Below, in pieces: positions 10,205 to 23,300 of a stretch of DNA of 64,000 bases. Position 1 is the first letter of the stretch; every line of letters starts with the position of its first letter. A program made the translations under genes and the position numbers. Location: the NCBI GenBank assembly GCA_031835245.1, contig JAVKOQ010000004.1, positions 434,001 to 498,000 on the forward strand, given 5' to 3'. Source of the DNA: Balamuthia mandrillaris. Its lineage: Eukaryota; Discosea; Longamoebia; Balamuthiidae. Below the pieces are notes generated by a model. That model was given only the letters and a program-made list of their open reading frames with translations. It made no database searches and was not told the DNA's origin.

Positions 10205-11821
10205 ATGAACAAAAAAAGAAAAACAAAAGATGAAACATTAACAATTAAAAAATTTAATTTTCAAGAAATACTTCAAGATATTTCTGAGTTTAGAAAAATT
10301 GATTTAAACAACATAAAAGACATATTACAAGATTCAATTTCTAGACAAATTGTTTCTAAATTAGATTCTGAAGCTGAAATTGAATTAGTAATAGATGAAC
10401 AAAATCCACAAGAATTTATTGTTATAAATAAAAACGGAACAGTTGTCACCGATCAAGAATTTTCAGATATGTTAACAGTCGCTCCTGAATTTACTCACAC
10501 AGATATGTCTGATAAACAAACATCATTTCAATCTGAAAAAATTACTTTTATTCCTTTATCTACTGCCAAAGAAATTAATCCAAATGCTAAAGTGGATGAC
10601 ACTTTTGATATTCCAATTGATATTTCAGAATTCGACAAACATATTTTTGTTCCTATTATTCAAACTTTTAAACAAAAAATTCATGAATTCACAAGAAAAC
10701 TAATTTATCAAAAATATTTTCCTTTAAAAAATTCAATAATTAAAGCTACATTAATCAAAAAATCACAAAATGGTTTTAATTATTTACTCGAAGGTGAAAT
10801 TCCAGCTTATATGCCAAAACCTAATATTTCAAATTTCAATATTGCATTAAATACTGAAGAAGAAGTTTTTATAGAAGATGTTCTTGATAATCAAAAAGAT
10901 TCACAAATTATTCTTTCTTCAAAGGAAGGAATGATTTTAAAAGAAAAATTAAAAAGAGAAATCCCAGAAGTTGAAGCAGGAATTTTAGAAATTGTAAATG
11001 TTGCAAGAGAAGCAGGTCTTAGATCAAAAGTTTCAGTTAAAAAAGTTCACGAAGATGAAAACTCTCAAGGAGTTGATGAAGTTGGATCTCTAATAGGTAA
11101 AAATGGAAGTAGAATTGCTACAATAAATAAAGAAATACTTGGAGAAAAAATTGATATAGTTAGATATGATCCAAATATTACAAAATACATAATCAATGCT
11201 TTATCACCAGCAAGAGTTGTTTATATTGAAGAAGTTAAAAAATCTAAAGGTCAGAAATTCTTAGTAGTTGTTCCTACTTCACATCAAGCCAAAGCTATAG
11301 GAAAAAATGCAATTAATGTTAGATTAGCCAATGAACTAACTCGTACAAAAATTGATATCAAATCTTACAAAGACTATATAAGTGAAGGTAAAACAATTAC
11401 TCACTGAAATGCAAATGTAGAAAATCAACATGAGTTAGAACAAATTGAAAAAGCAAGTTCAGTTCCACATAAAACAACCGAACATAAAAATCATCGTTAT
11501 ACAAGAAAATCTTTTTCAAATACAAATATAATGGCTGAGTTCGAAAAAGATATTGAAAAATACATTGAAGATTTACAAAATGAAAGACTTCTTTATGAAG
11601 ACGAAGAAGAATTTGTAGAAAATATTTCTACTAAAGAAACTGCTTTAGAAAAACAAGCAAAACCTGAAATTAAAAAGTCAGTTGATCTAACAAAAGAAGA
11701 GATTAAACAAATTAAAAAAGAAGCAAAATTTTTCAAAAAAGACAATGATTTGCTTTCTTATAGTGGTATAAAAGATTTAGACCTAGATGATTTAACTTGG
11801 GATGAAGACGAAGAGGAATAA
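10205..11821 (+). CDS. nusA: transcription termination/antitermination factor NusA
   Basis: 538 residues: N-terminal RNAP-binding domain (1-130), S1 domain (about 175-240), KH1 (about 270-335, GSLIGKNGSRIATINKEILG) and KH2 (about 345-395, IGKNAINVRLANELT). An unusual acidic/lysine-rich tail ends in DLTWDEDEEE. TGA is read as Trp at HWNANVE, which joins the core to the tail. NusA modulates pausing, termination and antitermination. It begins 8 bp after rimP, with GGAAAAA before the ATG. Confidence 0.95.
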
Positions 11822-11823
11822 TT

Positions 11824-12120
11824 TTGAAAATTTACAAAAGAAGATGTATCATCGCTAGAGAACAATTTCCAGTTAATGAATTAATTCGTTTTGTAATGAC
11901 TCAAAACAAGGAAATCAAAATAGATTTTTTAAATACTAAAACAAAGATACCTGGACGAGGAGCTTATGTAGAAAACAAAGAAGAAAAAATTCGTCAAGTT
12001 TTAGAAAAAAAACTTTTAAACAGAGCTTTTAAAACTAATATTAATAAAGAAGTTTATCAAAAACTAAGTGCACAAATGGAGTTAGAATGGCAAAAAAAGA
12101 AAAAAGAAAATCAAATATAA
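11824..12120 (+). CDS. rnpM: YlxR/RnpM RNA-binding protein
   Basis: 98 residues of the YlxR (DUF448) family: [19 protein letters not shown] at the N-terminus and the KIPGRGAYV signature near residue 45. In Bacillus YlxR has been described as an RNase P modulator (RnpM). The start is TTG at 11824, 2 bp after the nusA stop. The 3' end overlaps infB by 34 bp in another frame, so its C-terminal KKKKENQI is encoded by the same DNA as the infB N-terminus. Confidence 0.88.
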   Translation: MKIYKRRCIIAREQFPVNELIRFVMTQNKEIKIDFLNTKTKIPGRGAYVENKEEKIRQVLEKKLLNRAFKTNINKEVYQKLSAQMELEWQKKKKENQI

Positions 12121-13901
12121 ATGAAATTAAATCACAACTTAATAATGTAAAAGTTGAAGTACAATCAGGAGTTTTTACTTTTACAGGGGCAATGTTAATT
12201 TCAGAATTTGCACAAAAAATTAACAAACCAGCAACTGAAATCATCACTTACTTTTTCAAACAAGGAAAAATGTATAATTTAAACCACATCATCAACGAAG
12301 AACAAATTGCAGAAGTTTGTCTTGAATATGGTTTAGATTTTCAAAAAGAAAAAGAAATAAATGCATCTAATTTTATGGATGAAGTTTCAATAGTTGATAA
12401 TGAACAAGAATTACAGTCTCGTCCGCCAATTATTACAATTATGGGTCACGTAGATCATGGGAAGACAACACTTTTAGACTATATTAGAAAGTCAAATGTT
12501 GCTAGTTCAGAATTTGGTGGAATCACTCAACACACAGGAGCTTATCAAGTTAAATATAACAAGAAATTAATTAACTTTATTGATACGCCAGGGCACGAAG
12601 CTTTTACACAAATGAGAGCAAGAGGAGCTAAAGTAACAGATATTGTTATTTTAGTAGTTGCAGCAGATGATGGAGTTATGCCTCAAACAAAAGAAGCTGT
12701 TCACCATGCTCAAGCAGCTGATGTTCCAATTATTGTTTTTGTTAACAAAATGGACAAACCAAATAAAGATGTTGATAGAATTAAAAATGAGTTAGTTAAT
12801 TTAAATATTATCCCTGAAGAATGAGGCGGCAAAAACATATTTGTTTATGGTTCAGGAAAAACAGGATTAGGAATTAATAATCTTTTTGAAGCTATCTTAT
12901 TGCAATCTGAGATTCTTGATTTAAAAGCAAATAAAAACAGATTTCCAATAGGAACAGTAATTGAAGCCAAACTTCATTATGGAAAAGGAACAGTAGCAAC
13001 TTTAATTGTGCAAAATGGAACTTTAAAGCTCAGAGATTTTATTGTTGCAGGTTCACAATATGGAAAAATTAGAACTTTAGAAGATACAAATGGGCACGCA
13101 ATCGAACAAGCATTACCAGGAACACCCGTTATTATTACTGGTTTAAATTATGTGCCTCAAGCTGGAGATAAATTCTTTGGCTTTCCTGAAGAAAAATTTG
13201 CAAAACAATTAGCTGAAGAAAGAAAATTCATGCAAAAACAAAGCAAATTAATTCAAAAAAATAGTATTTCTAAAAACGAAAATAAAGATAAAATTATAAA
13301 CTTAATTATTAAAGCAGATGTTCAAGGAATTGCAGAAGCTATTCAAACTGTTGTAGAAAAAATGTCAAATAAAGAAATTCATATTAATGTTCTACACTCA
13401 GCTGTTGGTCTTATAAGTAAATCAGATATTTTATTAGCACAAACTTCTAATGCAAAGATTTTTGCTTTCAATATCCAAGTGCCAAATCAAATAAAACAAG
13501 AAGCTAAACAAGCAGGAATTCAAATTAGTGAACATACAATTATTTACAAAATTATTGAAGAATTAAAAGCTCAAATTAAAGGTCTAAGAACTATTGAATA
13601 TGAAGAAGTAGAAACTGGAACAGCAGAAATTATTAAGATTTTTTGATATTCAAAAGTTGGAAACATTGCGGGATGTTCAATGAAAACAGGTAAAATGCTA
13701 GCTCATTCTAAAGTTGCACTTTATCGTAATAATAAATTAATTCACAAAGGTAAAATAGAGTCTTTACAAAGAGATAAAAATGATGTTAAAGAAGTTGTTG
13801 CTGGAAATGAATTTGGAACTCATATAATTAAATTTAATGACATTCAGCTGGGTGATATTATCAAAGCATATCAAGATGTTGAAATTGTAGAGAAAGAATA
13901 A
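12087..13901 (+). CDS. infB: translation initiation factor IF-2
   Basis: 604 residues, a short IF-2. A small N-terminal IF2N-like domain (about 28-85) precedes the GTPase domain: G1 GHVDHGKTT (120-128), G2 [11 protein letters not shown]3 DTPGHEAF, G4 NKMDK, and a G5-like GSGKTGLG (SAKTG in most species). Domains II, III and IV/C2 follow, ending with the fMet-tRNA-binding region around [19 protein letters not shown]. It is continuous from 12087 only when two TGA codons are read as Trp. It places initiator tRNA in the 30S P site. Confidence 0.97.
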
Positions 13902-13904
13902 ATT

Positions 13905-14252
13905 ATGCCAAAAATTTCTATTCAAAAAAAAGAACCATATTATCATCAATTAATTGCTCAAATCATTAATGAAAATTTGAGTGAAAAATTTGAAGTTTCA
14001 GTTACAGCTGTTAAATTATCAAATGATGGATCTCATTTACGAGTTTACTTTTCTTTTTTAAAAAACGATAAAAAATCTTTAGAATATCTTGAAAATGCCA
14101 AAGGTTTCATTAAGCATAAATTAGCTCAGCAATCTACTACTTATAAAGTACCTGAGCTACATTTTGAGTTAGATACAGTAGCAAAAGAAGTTGAAAAAAT
14201 TGATAAATTAATTAAAAAAATACATCAAAATGATAAAAAAGAAAATCAGTAG
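13905..14252 (+). CDS. rbfA: ribosome-binding factor A
   Basis: 115 residues with the RbfA KH-like fold. MPKISIQKKEPYYHQLIAQII is the N-terminal helix, and VSVTAVKLSNDGSHLRVYFSF matches the conserved strand (usual form VT.V..S.DL..A.VY.S). It acts late in 16S 5'-end and 30S maturation. It lies 3 bp after infB and overlaps the next lipoprotein gene by 23 bp. Confidence 0.9.
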   Translation: MPKISIQKKEPYYHQLIAQIINENLSEKFEVSVTAVKLSNDGSHLRVYFSFLKNDKKSLEYLENAKGFIKHKLAQQSTTYKVPELHFELDTVAKEVEKIDKLIKKIHQNDKKENQ

Positions 14253-15600
14253 ATTTAAATCATTTTTCCTTCTTTTTCCTTTATCTACTATTCCAATTCT
14301 TTCCTTTATTTCTTGTCAAACCCAAGAAAGTGTTCAAGACAAAGAAGAACAGCAATTTTACCAACAACATGATTTACTTTTAAAAGAAGCTAAAGAAAAA
14401 AATCAGTTTCAACCTTTAAAACCAGCAATTATTACTGTTAATAAATCAGATACATCAAATCCTGATTTTACTACTATGCTAGAAAGTGCTGTAAAAAGTA
14501 CTTTTTCAGTTATTGATGATGCAGATAAAACTTCTGTGTATATTAAAACTTTTAATCTTAATGATACAAACAGTAACTCTAAATTTGAATCTAGAGATTT
14601 TTCTAAACTCTTTAATAATTTAATTGAAAAAGGATATAACCTTTTCTTTTTTAATTCAGATGTATTACTTGATAGATTTGTGCTATGAAATGTAGGTGAT
14701 AATCGAGAAACATTAAAAGAAAAAAATATTAAAATTGTAAACTTTGATTCACCTCGAGCACTTCAAAAAATAGGTAACAATGATAGTCTAATTTCTTTAG
14801 ATTTTATTCCTGAAGATATTAATTGAATTGCAGGTTATTTTGCAGCAAGTTATTTAGCTAAAGAATTTCCAGATCCAAATAGTGACAAAAGACAAATTTC
14901 AGTTTTTAATAATTATTTTAACACACATGAAATTAACAAAACTCTTGGATTTTTAGCTGGAATTAGTTATTGAAATACCCATAATCCAACACTAACATCT
15001 CGTGTTTGACAAACAAGAGACCAAGTGGTATTTTTAGATAAAAAAGATCAAGAAAATAAAGTAATATCAACAGAAGAACAAATAAAAAACTTCTTAAAAG
15101 AAGAAAAACACAAAGATTCTCAAATTCTTTTTGTGGCTACAGATTCTTTAGTTCCTTTAGTTTATAAATATGCAGATCTTAATAAACAAAAAATTATTGT
15201 AAATCACTATAAAAATAAAGAATTTAATCCAAAAAATCAAAAAAATCTTTTAACAATTAATGAAGATTTAAAAAATGTAATTTATAGAATAATCTATGAT
15301 TTATATACTAAAAAAAGCGGAACAAATGATAGATTAATTTTGGATACTGATAAAAATGTAACTGTTTTTGTTTCTTATAAAAATAAATTTTATTCTTTTG
15401 TTGAAAATTTAAATTCAAGTGATAAAGCTTTGTTTGACTCAGCAATTGAAAAATATAATGAACTTACAAATGGTTTTCCATTCGCTGCTACTAGAGCTAT
15501 TTTAGATACAAAACAAACAGCAACTGAAGACCTTCCTAGATCATTAAAAAGATTAATTACTACTATAAATGAAGCAAAACCTGCACCAAATCAAAATTAA
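14230..15600 (+). CDS. BMP-family substrate-binding lipoprotein (putative)
   Basis: 456 residues. Basic start MIKKKISRFK, hydrophobic core and SFISC lipobox (Cys about 29). The stretch LISLDFIPEDINWIAGYFAA followed later by TLGFLAGISYWNTHNP fits the basic-membrane-protein (Med/BMP) fold, which binds nucleosides for an ABC importer in many bacteria. No ABC genes lie beside it. It overlaps rbfA by 23 bp and probably rides on that operon. Several Trp are TGA. The family call is moderate and the ligand unknown. Confidence 0.6.
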
Positions 15601-15673
15601 TTTTTATTACTTTTTCTTCTTTTATTTTTAAATTTATTAAGGTTTTAACTTATTTTTATAAAATTAATGTAAT

Positions 15674-18613
15674 ATGCAAAAATTAATAAATCTACATACA
15701 AATACAGAATATAGTTTTTTACAATCAACAATAAAAATTTCATCTTTGATTGAATATGCAAAGCAACACCAACTCAAACATTTAGTAATTACAGATAGAG
15801 ATAATATGTTTGGAGTTGCAAAGTTTTACAATGAATGCAAAGCAAATAATATTAATCCAATTATTGGTTTGGATTTAGAAATTAAAAGCTTTCGATTTAT
15901 TTTAATAGCTAAAAATTATCAAGGTTTTCTTCATTTGTCCTTATTAAGTTCTAAAAAAATGTCTTTTAAAGAGATTGAAATAGAAGAACTTGATAATGAA
16001 AATATTATTGTTATTGATCATCCAAAATTAGGTTTATATAGTAAAACAAAGAAAATGCTTGAATTTAGCAACTATTTTGTTCATTCTAATGATTCAAAAA
16101 TAGCTAATTCTGTTTATGTTCAAACTAGAAATGTATTGTATGCGTCAGAAGAAAAATACTTGAAAATCCTTCATAAAATAGCAGATTCTTCTGAAAAAGA
16201 TGAAGCTGTAGATTTTATTGATTTTGAAATGTGATATGAACAAGTAGATGAGCAAATTATTCAAAGAACAAATTTTTTAGTTGAAAACATTTTAATCGAG
16301 TTTCCAGAAGCTAATATGATACTGCCGGATTTTAAAAATGAAGCAAATTTAAATCCCGATGAATTTTTACAACAGCTTCTAGAAAAGCAAGTGGCTAAGA
16401 AAAAGGCAGAATTTAAAAATTTTCCTAACTTTAAAGAAAGATTAGTTTATGAATTTAACATCATTAAATCTTTAAAGTTTTCAAATTACTTTTTAATTAT
16501 TTGAGATTTTCTTAGATGAGCTAGAAAAAATAATATCTTAATTGGCCCAGGAAGAGGATCTTCTTCTGGTTCATTAATTTCATATTTGCTTAATATAACA
16601 CAAGTTAATCCACTTAAATTTGACTTGATTTTTGAACGTTTTTTAAATCCAAAAAGAATTTCAATGCCAGATATTGACATTGATATTCAAGATAATCGAA
16701 GAGACGAATTGATTCAATATATTCAACAAAAATATGGCTATGAAAACACAGCTTTAATTATAACTTTCTCTACTTTTGGTGCCAAAATGGCATTCGCTGA
16801 TGTAGCTAAAAAATTAAAAAATGTGTCACCAACAGATGTTTTAGCAATTACTAAACACATTCCATTTGGTCTTAGTTTAGAACAAGCTTACAAAACAAAT
16901 GCAAATTTTAGAGCTTATGTAGAAAAACAAGACAATAATGGAAATTTTTTATACAAAGAAATTTTTGAAATTGCTAAGTTTTTAGAAGGAATGCCACGTC
17001 AATCAGGAACTCATGCAGCTGGAATTGTAATTGCGGATAAGCCTTTATACAATTATGTTCCTACTTTAATTTCTAAAGATAAATATAATCAAACTCAATT
17101 TAGTGCTGAATTTTTAGAACAATTTTCTTTATTAAAAATTGATCTTTTAGGTTTGAAAAATTTAACAGTTGTCAAGGGAATAATTAATTCCATTAACCAG
17201 CACTCAAACCTAAATTTTAATTTTAATTCAATTCCAATTTTTGACAAAGGTACAAATGAATTGCTAACAAGAGGAAAAACAGTTGGTATTTTTCAACTTG
17301 AATCTCCAGGGATGGCTAACACTTTAAGAAAAGTTGGAATTAGTAGTATTGACGATGTTGTTGCTGTAATTTCTCTTTTTAGACCTGGACCTATTAAAAA
17401 CATTCCTTTATATGCACAAAGAAAGAAAAATGAAGCAGATTATGAAATAATTTCACAAGAATATAACGATATTTTAAAATCTACTTACGGAATAATTATT
17501 TATCAAGAACAAATTATGCAAATTTGTCAAACTATAGCTGGTTTTGATTTTGCAACTTCGGATTTAATTCGTAGAGCAATTTCAAAAAAAGAAGCAAAAA
17601 AACTATATAAAGCAAAGCAATTATTTATTCAAGGTGGTTTAAATAAAGGTTATTCAGCTGTTGTTTTAGAAAAAATATTCCAACAAATAGAGTATTTTGC
17701 AGAGTACGGTTTTAATAAATCACATGCTGTTGCTTATGCTACTTTAGCTTATAAAATGGCTTATTTAAAACAAAATTATCCTTTAGAATTTTATTCTTTT
17801 TTAATAACAAATGAAGAAGGTTCTCAAACCAATATAGCTAAATTTATTAAAGAGGCACAACCAGCTATTAAATTTAAAAAACCAAATATTAATATTTCAA
17901 CAACATCTGTAGTTTATGAAAGAAAAACATCAACAATTTATTTACCACTGATTTTAATTAAAGGTTTAGGAAGTGTTGCTTGTCAAAAAATTCTTGAAGA
18001 AAGAAACAAAAATGGGCTATATAAAGATTTTCTTGATTTTGTAATTAGGATGAAAATAATTAATATTTCCAATACAATAATTACACTTTTAATTAATTCA
18101 GGAACATTAAGTGAATTTGGAAATATCCCAACGTTATTAGAAAATTTAGTAACCGCTGAATCTTATAAAATTTGTATTTTAGAAGATGAAAATAAAAATC
18201 TTTATTGTGATTACTCTTTAATTCCTGGCAAATTTGAGCTTGAAATAAAAGAGGATAATTTAGAACTTACTATAGAAAATGAAGAAAAACTATTGGGAAT
18301 GAGCTTTAGTTCATTTGATCAAAATATAGATTTAAAAAATCCAGTATTATTATCAGAATTAAGTTTAAATGTTGAATATCGTATGGTGCTTTATGTTAAA
18401 AAAGTTGCTAACCTAACAGCAAAAACAGGTGCTTGAATGAAAAAAATTACATTAACTGATTTTCAATCACCAGATCAAGATATTTGACTTTTTGGAAGTA
18501 AAGTAACTTTTTTTGAAGCTGTTAAAGAAAAACAATATTATGAGTTTTTAATTATAAAAATTAAAGATAAATTAATATTACAAAATCATTTAAAGGAAAT
18601 GAGATATGACTAA
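15674..18613 (+). CDS. dnaE: DNA polymerase III alpha subunit (DnaE type)
   Basis: 979 residues. The N-terminal PHP domain starts LINLHTNTEYSFLQS; the usual HxH metal pair is H-x-N here, so this PHP site is probably inactive. The polymerase core shows GPGRGSSSGS, the catalytic PDIDIDIQD pair (about 334-342), RQSGTHAAGIVI, and LLKIDLLGLKNL with the third aspartate. A helix-hairpin-helix/tau-binding region and a short OB-like tail follow. The reading frame is intact through TGA Trp codons. It overlaps the exonuclease gene by 8 bp, a natural pairing for replication and primer removal. Confidence 0.95.
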
Positions 18614-19496
18614 TAGAGTTTTGCTAGTAGATGGTAATTTGTTGCTTTTTAAATCTTTTTACGCTAGTTTTAATTTCAAAGGAAGTAATATGCACAATAG
18701 CGCTGGTCAAGAAACTAATGCAATTCACACTTTCTTTTTATCCCTTTTTAAAGTTATTAAAGAACTAAAACCAACACATATTTATATAGCTTTTGATAAA
18801 AGCTCACAAACAGAGCGTCACAATTTATTCGCTGAATACAAACAAGGAAGAAAACAAGCTCCAGATTCACTTTTTTCACAATTAAATTTAGTTAAAGAGT
18901 TATTGAGTTTAGCAAATTTAAAATGATCAGATGATTTTGAATTTGAAGCTGATGATCTAATTGCTTCAATGAATTATACTTTTTTAAAACAAGATCAAAA
19001 TTCAAAAATTTTTGTTTTTTCGTCTGATCAAGACTTACTTCAATTAGTTTCTAATCAAACTTATATTGTAGATAAAAATAAAGATAATTCTTTTTTAATT
19101 AAAACAGCTGATAATTTTTTTGAATTACATAATTTATTACCTAAACAAATTCCTGATTTTAAAGCATTATCAGGTGATAGTTCTGATAATATCAAAGGTG
19201 TTCCAGGTATTGGTCCTAAAACTGCAAAATCTTTGATTTCGCAATTTGATAACATAGAAAACATTTTAGCTAATTTAGATCAATTACCTTCAAAAATGAA
19301 GCAAAAATTAATTGAAAATAAAGAAAACATTATTTTATTCAAAAAACTTACTACTCTAAAAACAAACGCAAAATTTGATTTTAATATTGCAGATATAGCA
19401 CTTAAAATTTCTTTAAATTCTCAATTATTAGATTTGTTAAAACATTTAGAATTAAATAAAGTTATAGAACAATTTCACGTTATTGCTCAATTATAA
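18606..19496 (+). CDS. 5'-3' exonuclease (Pol I N-terminal domain homologue)
   Basis: 296 residues. VDGNLLLFKSFYA (start; Asp about 9), DKSSQTERHNLFAEYKQGRK (arch), EADDLIA and SSDQDLLQLVS (metal ligands), and LSGDSSDNIKGVPGIGPKTA (H3TH DNA-binding loop). This is the flap/5'-3' exonuclease alone, without the polymerase domain, the usual state in mycoplasmas. It removes RNA primers and flaps. It follows dnaE with an 8-bp overlap and ends at a strong terminator. Confidence 0.93.
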
Positions 19497-19503
19497 AATA
19501 AAT

Positions 19504-19531
19504 AAAAAACACGAATTTTTTCGTGTTTTTT
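19504..19531. terminator. bidirectional intrinsic terminator
   Basis: A 12-bp stem AAAAAACACGAA/TTCGTGTTTTTT with a TTTT loop, T-rich on both strands. It sits between the converging exonuclease gene (plus) and HAD phosphatase gene (minus), so it serves both. Confidence 0.88.
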
Positions 19532-19537
19532 ATTTAT

Positions 19538-20344
19538 TTATTTTTGTGATTTTCTATATAAAAAGTCTTTTATTGCCATAACAACACCTTCTTGATCAAA
19601 AGCACTAGTGTGATATTTTGCAAAGATTTTAACATATTTATTAGAATTTGCCATAGCATATGAATAACCCACTAAACTTAACATAGAAATATCGTTTTCA
19701 CTATCTCCAACTGCCATTACATTTTCAATGTTTTCTTGAAAAATGTTTTTGCAAACATATTCAAGTGTATAACCTTTAGAAATTGGTTTAGTTGTGATTT
19801 CTATGTGTGTGTCTTTAGAAAAGGAAATAATAAATTCTTCATTTTTTTGTAATTCTAAAAATGCATTAGCTAAATCATTTCTATGACCATAAAGTTCCAT
19901 TTTTAGTATATTATCATGTGTTTTATTAGTAAATTTTACTTCTGAATGATCCAAAAGAGCATAGTTAAATACAAAATAGTTATTCTCTATGAAATTGAAG
20001 CAAAAATACTCTTTATTATTTCAAAAATTTACTTGTAAATTATGTTTTTTAGCAATATCTAAAACATTTTGTTGATTTTGTTTGTTAAAGTAAGAAAGTA
20101 TATATTCTTTATCATTAACTAAATCATTAAAAAGTGCGCCATTTGAAGAGATGATATATTTAACTTGTAATTGTTCAGCCAAGTTTTTAATTCTTGACAT
20201 AAATGGATTTCCAGTTGTAATTATTATTTCAAAATTCATTTCAGATTTTTTGTTTATGAAAAAATTTTGTGTTTGCTTTGTAAATTCAAATTTAGGACCA
20301 TAAATTGTTCCATCAACATCTGAAAAAATATAGTTTTTATTCAT
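19538..20344 (-). CDS. Cof-type HAD-superfamily phosphatase
   Basis: 268 residues. Motif I SDVDGTIYG (nucleophile D9, acid D11), motif II TTGN, the cap domain, the Cof-type lysine in KPISKGYTLEY, and motif IV VGDSENDISML. These enzymes dephosphorylate sugar phosphates, nucleotides or cofactors; substrate unknown. It runs 15 bp downstream of the 1403-residue protein gene on the same strand and may be co-transcribed. One TGA Trp codon joins the two halves. Confidence 0.88.
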
Positions 20345-20359
20345 AGCTAAAATTATACA

Positions 20360-23300
20360 TTATTTAAATCTTTTGGCTGACAAGTATTTTCTAAATAGTT
20401 TTAAAATCACAAAGATAGCAACTGGACTAATTATTATAGAAAGAGGTATGATTCAAACAAGATTATTTTGTTTATTATCTTGATTATTAATTTTAATTTG
20501 TTCTACATTAGATAAATTAGTTATTTTGTTAAAGACATAAAACTGTGTTTCTCCTTTAAGTTTTTTGCTGTCTGGTTTAGCTTCTAATTTGATATTTAGT
20601 ACATTTTTAGCATCTTTTTCTTTTAATAATGTAGCTAAAAAGTCTTTTTCTTTTAAAGAAGAAACATAATAATCTTTATCAAGTTCTAAGTTGAAAGATT
20701 TTAATTTTGAACTAACTCATTTTCTAATTTCTTCAATAATTTTATCTTCTGAATTTTGTGTAATTGATAAATCATCAATTATTATTTTTGCAAAATCTAG
20801 TTTTGCTTTGTCATTGAAATTAATTAATTTTACTTTAAAAATCAACTCATTTTTAATATTTAACTGTTGTGAGTAAAGCACAAATTTTACAAATTCATTT
20901 TTAAAAGTTTTTAACATTTCAAGAGAAGTTTCAAGATGTTTAAAGTTTAAATCTGTTTCTAAAACTAATTTAAAATCAATTAGTTGTGAGATTAAAGAAT
21001 CTTTAATAATTGTTAAAAATTGATATTCTTTTGTTTGTTCATAATCAATAATTAAATCTTTTAATTGGATAGTTTTTAAATCTAATTCTTGATTTTGATA
21101 GTATTGATTTTCAACTTTATTTACCGCTTTAATAACTTTAAAATTGGATGCATTTTGAGCATCTTTTACTTTTAAATAGACTCAGTTGTTTAAAAAATTT
21201 TTGTCTTTTACAAGAACTTCTTCGATTTCATTGAGTTTTATTTCTTTATTTTCGATGAAATAATCTTTATCTAGTTCAAAATCAGTGTTAATTTGTTCTT
21301 GAATATTTTTTTCTAAAAATGAAAGTATTTCATCTTTTGAAAATAAACCATTAATATTTAATTGAGTTAAGTTAAAGTTGTCAAAAATGTTGTTTTTATT
21401 ACTATCTTGATTTGAAACTTTTGTTTCTTCTTGAAAATGTAAGTCAACTTTTATCAATTTATTTTTGGGTTCAATGTAAAAGCCATTTTTAAATTCAGGT
21501 CTTAGGCTAAATACAAAAAGTAAGAATTTTGAATCATATTTTATATTTCAATTTGTTTTATCTTTGTTTTCAAAAAGAATAAATTTTTCTATGTCATTGT
21601 AGACGAATTTTTGAAAAGTTGTTTTTTGAGCTAAGTTTTTTATTGCTTTTATATCTACATGAGGAATAATTTCTTCTTTATTTTCTTTTGCTTCTGAATC
21701 CAAAGGAGAGTCTAAAGTAATAAATTCATTTTGAAAGTTTCCATCATTTACGTTCAATTCTTTTGAATTAGAAATTTGAATTTCATAAAGTCCAGGTATT
21801 TCAAAATCTTCAATAATTTTTATTTCTTGATTATCTGTATTTTTGTTATTGATAATAATATTGTTTAATAACTTTTTCTTCTCTTCTTGAGTTCAAGTAG
21901 AATCTTCAGTATTTAATATTTCATTGTTCGCAAATTCATTATGTTCTACATTATTCGAATTTGCGTCATTTGAATTATTTACACTAGAATTTGCAGAATT
22001 TTGTTGATCATTATTGGATTGACTAGCATTGCTGCTGCTTGTGTTGGAATTGGAAATGTTTCTTTTTGCTTGATTTTTCTTTTGGATTTGTCTAATAGTG
22101 TTAGCTACTTCTTCAGTATTTATTGAAAATATTTGTTTATTTTTATAAGTTGTTCTATCTTGATTATTTCAAATAAAATCATTAATATAATCTTTTCATT
22201 TTAAAATTACTTGATCATAACTAAGTTGTTTAATCTGATCTAAATTGTAATTTTCTTTTTCGCCTAGATATGCAGCTAAATGTTGTCCGTGTGTAGATTC
22301 TCAAAAATTGTAAATTTTAGTATTTGGAAATATTTCTGAAAATAATTGGTTGTTTTTATTTTTTCCAACTCAAATGATTTTAAATAAATTCATTGATCTA
22401 GGATTTTTATATGAAAAGAGTCAAATTCCTTCGCTTGAGAAGTAATTTTCTTCAATTTGACTTATTTTAAAGTTATGACCTCTTCTTGATAAAGGAAAAA
22501 TTAAAGGATCATAATCAAAGTCAAAATTATCTATATCATTTCTAACTTTAAATCTTCTAAATAAAGAATTAGAAGAAAAAGATTTGAAATTAGCTCCTTT
22601 TTCAATAACACTAGCTTGAGCTATAATTCCAAGATCAAAAAGATCAATATCTTTTATTAAATTACCTTCTGCTGATTGAGGATCTTGTAAAAATTGTGTT
22701 CCATTAGGAAGTGAATTTGCTGAAAAATCAATTCAAACAAGTTCGTTTTTTGTTCCTGTTGCTGGATCAATTAATTTATCATAATCAGGATTTTTCATCT
22801 TTTGACCTATTTCATCAAAAATGAATTCACTTTTGTCATTTTTTAAATATTCTTCGATTTTAGAACGTTGTTGAGGATTGGAGTCAGGTTGTCAACCAAA
22901 CCATTTTATTTCCATTTTGGGTTGATTATTTTTAATTTTAATAATCATTTCTCATTGTGCAATCATTTTTTTATTTTCAAAATTTGCATTTTCTTTATCA
23001 AATTTTACAACTTTAATTTTGTATATTTCAGCAGGATTGTCAAGGTTAATTAGTTTTAAATCAAATTCAAATTTTTGGTTTATAACATCAACTTTTTCTT
23101 CATTTATATACAAAATTTCATCTTCTTTTAATGTTGTGTTAAAAATCACTTTAACATTTGAATCATAAATTCAAGTTCCACCATATTCTCGAGAAATTGG
23201 ACGATCATTTTCTTCTCTTACTGGAACATCATCAACTAATTTATTAGAAAAATTAGTTTTATCAATTGTTTTTCCTGGAACAATTTTGATTCTTTCTTGT

